The position numbers were made by a program, and so were the translations under genes. From Chamaecrista fasciculata (taxonomy: Eukaryota; Streptophyta; Magnoliopsida; Fabales; Fabaceae), in contig QANZ01020139.1 in assembly GCA_003254925.1 (NCBI GenBank), positions 20,515 to 84,514 of the forward strand: a stretch of DNA of 64,000 bases, given 5' to 3'. The notes beneath the pieces are model-generated. The model searched no databases, was not told the DNA's origin, and saw nothing but the letters and a program-made list of their open reading frames with translations. How positions within the stretch are numbered: the first letter of the stretch is position 1; every line of letters begins with the position of its first letter. Positions 58,814 through 64,000 of the stretch are shown in pieces.

Positions 58814-58932
58814 TATCCTATGCTCATATGCTCGAGAATGACAATTCTCTTCTTCAATTGGTTCTTTTTTCAACAGTGTCCTAGACTTGGCCATAATTCC
58901 TTTCTGCAAAAGGTAACAGAGGGTTTTTGTTA

Positions 58933-59188
58933 TTATATCAAGGAGGAAACCTATTTTCTGGTCTCTGAATTCATACAATTAATTGAAAATACATTTTTTG
59001 GTACTTGTTTTTCTTACAAATGTTGATTATTTACTCTTTGAAATTTATGTCTGAGGATTAAATAGTTGATGTTTGTAAAAAAAAAAATAATATATAAAGG
59101 GCCCAAAACATAATTTCCATTATTCAGAGACTAAATTGTAGTTTTAAGACAAATTAATGATTAAAAAGTACATTTTCTCTTATATCAA
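58933..59188. mobile_element. Foldback MITE of the CRR1-stop family, TSD TTATATCAA
   Basis: The element proper is 58942-59179, GGAGGAAACCTATTTTCTGG to AAAAAGTACATTTTCTC, flanked by TTATATCAA at 58933-58941 and 59180-59188. The central inverted words TTACAAATGTTGATT and AGTTGATGTTTGTAAA are shared with 15928-16176. Confidence 0.87.
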
Positions 59189-59310
59189 GTCTTAGTTCTA
59201 TATTGCATCAAAAAAAGAAAGTCTTAGTTCTATAAGTTATTTTATTCTAAGACAAATTAATTATTTTAGATCAAATTGTTAGTTTACTCATCATTCTTTA
59301 TCATTCTCAG

Positions 59311-60300
59311 AAATCGGAGTTGATGAGTTGGATTGTAGTATTTGGGACTATATATCATTTGATCAGGACTTGAAGGACGACGGAGGTACTATGCCTAGCT
59401 ACTTGAATTATTGTATCTTTCTCTATGTGTATGTCATGTCCCCTTGAATGCCTTTCAATTTGTAATTACTGGGTTTTTACATCGTCTCTTTAATTTATGC
59501 AGATATGGTTCAATGTTAAGAAGGTGTTCACCAGTGTACTTCCTAATTCTGATAATCTGTTTTTTTTGGAAATCTTAGTCCTCTTCTAAGAAGGTTCGAT
59601 TTTGTTGATCTGTCAAGCAATTTTTTTTGGATTCTTTGTTCAATGTATCTCGAGATACTAACTTCTTCCAAAATGTGTCTAATCAGAGGACTACATGAGA
59701 ATGTGCATCCCGATAGGGAACTCACATTTGGTAATTATTGTGCTGGGGAGCAGTCTTGTACCTCTTGGTTTATCAAATCAAAGAGGTTCTTTACTGTAAT
59801 TATTAGCTTCAGGAGATTCATTTTCTTCAGTTCCAGCTGTCAGGTAATCAGTCATGTTTTGGATTCCACATTGTCTACATTATGCACTTCACACAAGCTT
59901 GAGGAGCTAGATTTCTTTAACATTGTAGTTGGTTATTTTAATAAGCACTGCATTCACAAGCATATGGTTTTTGTCTGTTTTTTGCATCTAGATGAGTTGA
60001 AGAAGCAGTTGTAAGCAATGATGCCATTCTTCTCATATGGCCATTCAATTTGACCATCTTCAGTCATTAGCTTCAGGTGATCATATAATTATCAAATTCT
60101 GGTCATCGTTTCCATTATTTTCTATATTGATGTTACTGTGTTCTTAATATCTTGCACTCTTGTTTCTGTCAATACAGTGCCTACTCAGGCCTTTTGCAAT
60201 GGAAGGAGGCTATGAATATGATGGATTGTCAAGTCCAATAGTCATTTCCAATACCTTTGATTCTCATGTTTTCTTATCAAACAAACTCTTTGATATAATG
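59311..60300 (+). pseudogene. Further unidentified exon-like pieces at the end of the fragment collage
   Basis: 59311-59385 (acceptor CTCAG, donor GTAC) reads IGVDELDCSIWDYISFDQDL. 59640-59850 and 60180-60300 (after an AATACAG acceptor) hold further short frames, the latter with AMEGGYEYDGLSSPIVISNT. No family could be assigned. Parts recur at 56060-56350. Confidence 0.35.
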
Positions 60301-61140
60301 ATATTAATGAATATGTACTTCAAATTTTGTTTGTGGTTTATATCAGAATGGAAGTTTTTGGGTTATATCTTGATCATGATGTCTAATGAGTTTGTTTTCT
60401 ATTATTTGAAAAAAAAAATTTACGCGTTAAAAAATAGTAGCACGTTAAAAAAGTAATAGTATCCCATCTATTAATAGTGTCTTTTTTTGCATTTCATGGA
60501 TTGTTAGTGGCCAATTCTTTAAGCAAAAAGTAAAAAAAAAAAAAAAGCAATATAGAATTGAGGCATACCCCTAGTGAGATTTAGACAATCATGTAACAAA
60601 GATATTGGCAATTTTTGCCCACTTTTCTTCAATAAGTGAATCATCTACAAAGTATTAAGATAATTAGCAACTACAAAGGAATAATACAAGAGTCCTCTGT
60701 TTTTTTGTTTTCTCCCTTCACTACTTGCATGTTTCCCCATGAGCACATGGGAGTCAGAAAGAAAAGCATCAAAGGAGGGACCATTAAGCACTTGGTTCAC
60801 AAGAGAAAATTGACATATGTTGATATAAATATATATATATATATATCAGCATATAAAAAAGAAAACAATACTCCCAGAGTTATATTAGCAGCACCCACAA
60901 ACAATGGACTTCCCAAAAATGGACTAGTGAAGGGATTCCATTCTTGGGAAAAAGCAGAGTTTATTTCACTACTCTTAAGAAATGCCCGGTACAAATTAAA
61001 GGCTTCCTCTGCAAAGAAGAAGCAGAGCTTATTTCATGTGGTGAGTCTGGAATAGAACACTTGTTGTTTACTATGAAAGGTTTCCTAAAACAGAAGGTTT
61101 TCATTGTTGCTACAGGTTTCCTCAAAAGCTACTGAACCTA
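60301..61140. other. AT-rich non-coding DNA
   Basis: Contains an AT microsatellite at 60827-60846 and several A-runs. Overlapping open frames on both strands show no family resemblance. Confidence 0.4.
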
Positions 61141-61141
61141 T

Positions 61142-61459
61142 TGTTGAGAATTAATAATAATAATAAAATAATATTATTATTGGAAGCATGAATCTGTTGC
61201 ATCAGATTTAAATTTTAGAGATTTAGTTTGTTTTTGAATTAGTCATATATGAGTTAACTAGTGGGTGCATGATTTTAGGGATAAATAGTTACTTTATTTT
61301 ATTTATCTTTTATTTAATTATGTGTATTTCTTCTATAAAAGGAATCTGATTTGTACCTATCATTATGGAGCTATGAATGAAGCAAAATCATGAGAAAAAA
61401 GAAAAAAAAAAGGTTTATGAGAGCTCCCATGTTTCTTCCTCCCAAAAAAAACCCTAACA
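61142..61459 (+). mobile_element. Possible solo LTR
   Basis: The segment begins TGTTGAGAATTAATAATAA, has a TATA box TTCTATAAAAGG near 61335, and ends AAACCCTAACA. The layout (TG...CA, TATA in the right third) fits a copia-type LTR. No flanking duplication or internal domain was found. Confidence 0.4.
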
Positions 61460-62600
61460 CCTGGTAATAATAATAGGAGACTTAACACAAGCATTCTCAT
61501 TCGCCATCCAAGTTCCTCAACAAGACACAATATTCTTATTGATGCTGGAAAGTACGTAATAAATTAATAATACTCACCTTTATATCATATTTGTAATTTA
61601 TAATGCATAAGGATAAGCTTGACAAAACAATCTATGTAATGGAAAACTAATTTAGCATATGCAGCTGACAAAAAATCCTGCAAATCTTGACACAATGACA
61701 ACAAAGGTAGGATTTACCTTGAATCACTCTATTTTCTTCTTTACCATTCTGATACTCAGCTCTATTGAGTATGAAAAAATATTATTTCTAAACTAACTTA
61801 ACGTGAATGGCCCTCCACCTTCTCATTGCTTCCTTGTTATAACAACAATTCTGGAGAAATTCATTTAACAAAAGTTTCAAAATATATTACCAAAAATGAA
61901 AGCATGACCAATCACCAAACCCATACGTAATTTGTGGTATTGTAACAGAAAGGAAACGTGTCAATGCATAATGGGATATGTGAATGAAATTTGGGATATA
62001 TGATTTACTTCAATCATCATTTAAAATGTTCAAGAAACTAGAAGAAACACATAAAAAATGTTAAATCAATCCAGAAAAATAACCTTAGAAAATGCTTAAT
62101 CAATATAAAACATCATAATAAAGGATAAATTAGTTTATCATTGCCCTGCTTCTCAGGCTCAGCCTATTGCTTGTCCCACTATTTGCTTTAATTACAAGCA
62201 ATTATCACCCTACTATTCAGAATACTTTTTTAGCCAGTAATTTCACACTTTTCAGGTTTATTTTTAATTGAATGAAATACTCTACCTCCCATGTTAAATT
62301 TTAGTGTTAGAAAATCATATCAACATAGGACAATCTATTATAGAATCATTAAGATAGCATTAAGCCAAAACGAAGAGGTGATAGACAACAAAAGTAAATG
62401 CATGGACATATCAAGATGTTAAATCATCAACTGTGTTAGTTAACTTCCATGTATATTTCACGGGTCGAATGAGTGATAAGACTTGTCCCATCATATGTTA
62501 TATCAAAGTAAATGTCACAAATGATACACCCATTTGGTATACATTAGTTAAAGCTCAACATAATTACATGTGTAACTTGAATTGGAGTTACAATGCCCTA
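61460..62600. other. AT-rich intergenic DNA
   Basis: No gene, repeat family or inverted repeat could be supported downstream of the PPR pseudogene. Confidence 0.4.
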
Positions 62601-62607
62601 TCTTGCT

Positions 62608-63806
62608 TTATTGTTTCAATAAGCATCTATCTATCATTTCATGAAGAATCCTCTTTGCCTTCTCATTCTCTTTTTTTACAAGAAGCTCACGAAAAATTAT
62701 TTCAAAGGTTACAAAATTAGGGACGCACCCATTCTCTTCCATTTTATAAAGCAAAGCCATTGCTTCATCAAACAAACCCTCTTTACAAAGTCCATTGATC
62801 ATGGAATTGTACGATTCAACACTTAGAGCATATTTGTTGGCGAGAAGTTGCTGAAAAATCTTGTGTGCAACATTTATTAACCTTTGCACAAACCATCGAT
62901 AAGTATAGTGTATGCGTACACATTAGGCTGAATTCCTTGGTTTAAAATTCGCTTGAATAATGTAGTTGCCTCATCTAGATGGTTCCATTTGCACAATGCA
63001 TCTAACAAGACACTATAGGTAATTATATCAGGAAATTGATGGTTATCATGCATCTCATATAAAAGATCCTGCACATGTGAGACTCTTCTTGCTTTACACA
63101 AGCCATCAATTAGTGTATTGTAAGTTACAATGTTTGGACTTAAATTTCTGCAATGCATCTCCTTAAAGATCTTCAACGCTTCATCTACCATATCATTCTT
63201 GCAATATCCATTAATTAAGATACTATAATTGACAACATCAAGTGTCATATCGCATTGAATCATCCTATTGAATATGTCTCTAACCTCCTCAACATTTTTT
63301 ATCAAACAATACCCATCCATCAAAGTACTATAGGTAACAACATTTGTGTTCAACCCATACTTCATCATCATAGTAAACACTGCTAGAGCTTCTGTCATCC
63401 TTCCTTCCTTACAAAATGCATCAACTACTACACTATAGGTGTAAACATTGGGGTTGATCTGTTTTCAGAACATATCCTTGAATAATTCATAAGCTTCTTC
63501 CATTTGACCCATGATACAGAAACCATGTATTAGAGATGTATAAGTGACAATATTTGGAGAAATTCATCGATCAATCATTCTAGAATACAAATCACATGCC
63601 TCAACTATAAGTCCATCTTTACATAGGCCATCAATGACACTGCTGCACATAAGTATATTTGGCTTAGTTGGAAGACTCTCCATATTGTACAACAATTTAA
63701 TGGCTGATGTTGTTTTCCCTGCTTTACATAACCCATCTATTAAGGTGTCATCAAGTATTAATGGTTCCAAACGACAATCAATTTTAAGATCAAAAGTCAT
63801 GAACAA
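62608..63806 (-). pseudogene. Rf-like P-class PPR protein pseudogene
   Basis: Reading the minus strand from 63806, successive 35-residue PPR motifs appear: TLIDGLCKAGKTTSAIKLLY, NILMCSSVIDGLCKDG, NIVTYTSLIHGFC, VVTYSTLMDGYC, NIVTYNTLIDGLCKA, DIITYSVLLDALCK, NVYAYTILIDGLCKG, SVESYNSMINGLCKEG and NFVTFEIIFRELL, i.e. about nine to ten motifs of the restorer-of-fertility-like clade. Such proteins bind organelle RNA. The gene is broken by TGA at 63564-63566 (in place of a Gly codon before ISPN), TGA at 63465-63467 and a frameshift near 62878. No targeting peptide is found; the N-terminal repeats are missing. Confidence 0.9.
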
Positions 63807-64000
63807 ATCAAGTTGTTATTTTATCAAAAGTGTATGTTAAATTGTGAACTTTAACATACACCAAAAGAGGAAGGGTAATTTCTTCCAATTGTTGATATTT
63901 CTCCAAATCTTCAGCTGAGTCCATCTTCCTTGAATCAGAAAAAGACTAAAAGTGAAAAGTGTTCTCTTGTTTGAATTGAAAGTGGAAAGTTGAGAAGAAA
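63807..64000 (-). other. Upstream of the PPR pseudogene; short frame
   Basis: A frame from ATG at 63924 reads MDSAEDLEKYQQLEEITLPL and stops within about 38 codons. It is not in frame with the PPR motifs and has no recognised family. Confidence 0.25.

Overview
The window is nuclear DNA from a flowering plant, most likely a eudicot. It is strongly AT-rich and dominated by transposable elements, introns are AT-rich with GT-AG ends, and the recognisable genes are plant-specific (CRR1, starch branching enzyme II, type-B response regulator, Rf-like PPR). No bacterial-style operons, rRNA or tRNA genes were seen. The species cannot be named from the sequence alone.

Only one gene looks complete: CRR1 on the minus strand (16171-19017). 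It has nine in-phase exons and encodes 295 residues of the chloroplast DapB-like protein needed for the NDH complex. Its last codon and stop are supplied by a miniature transposon inserted at its 3' end.

All other gene-like segments are broken. On the plus strand there are two truncated copies of the 5' part of a starch branching enzyme II gene (41312-45535 and 54427-55749), lying in a duplicated block (39834-42940 and 51578-56059). Behind the second copy follow an exportin-T (PAUSED) exon, a type-B ARR GARP-domain exon pair and several unidentified exons, all on the same strand, giving a collage of gene fragments. On the minus strand there are an MSI4/FVE-like WD40 remnant (30495-30850) and a PPR pseudogene (62608-63806).

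Region by region: 1-5.9 kb repeats and a Harbinger-like element; 5.9-8.9 kb Ty3/gypsy LTR plus gag start; 8.9-10.8 kb two Mutator-type foldback MITEs; 10.9-13.9 kb a second copy of the 0.9-2.6 kb unit, carrying a Harbinger-like element with an assembly gap; 14-15.3 kb TRIM/copia LTR and a gypsy gag remnant; 16-19 kb CRR1; 19.5-22.3 kb gypsy LTR-like DNA; 23-26.6 kb foldbacks, a recurring promoter/ORF module and a minisatellite; 28.3-28.7 kb copia RNase H end; 31-35.4 kb a 0.63-kb duplication with palindromic telo-boxes; 36-38.7 kb tandem duplication and a hAT element; 39.8-60.3 kb the fragment collage, split by a defective Ty1/copia element (45817-49758); 61-64 kb LTR-like sequence and the PPR pseudogene.

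The most informative new structures are target-site duplications readable by eye for at least six Mutator-type foldback elements (9 bp), one hAT (8 bp) and one Harbinger-like element (TTA), the CRR1 stop codon contributed by a MITE, and a minus-strand module of TATA box plus very short acidic ORF, three copies of which are preceded by related minisatellites.
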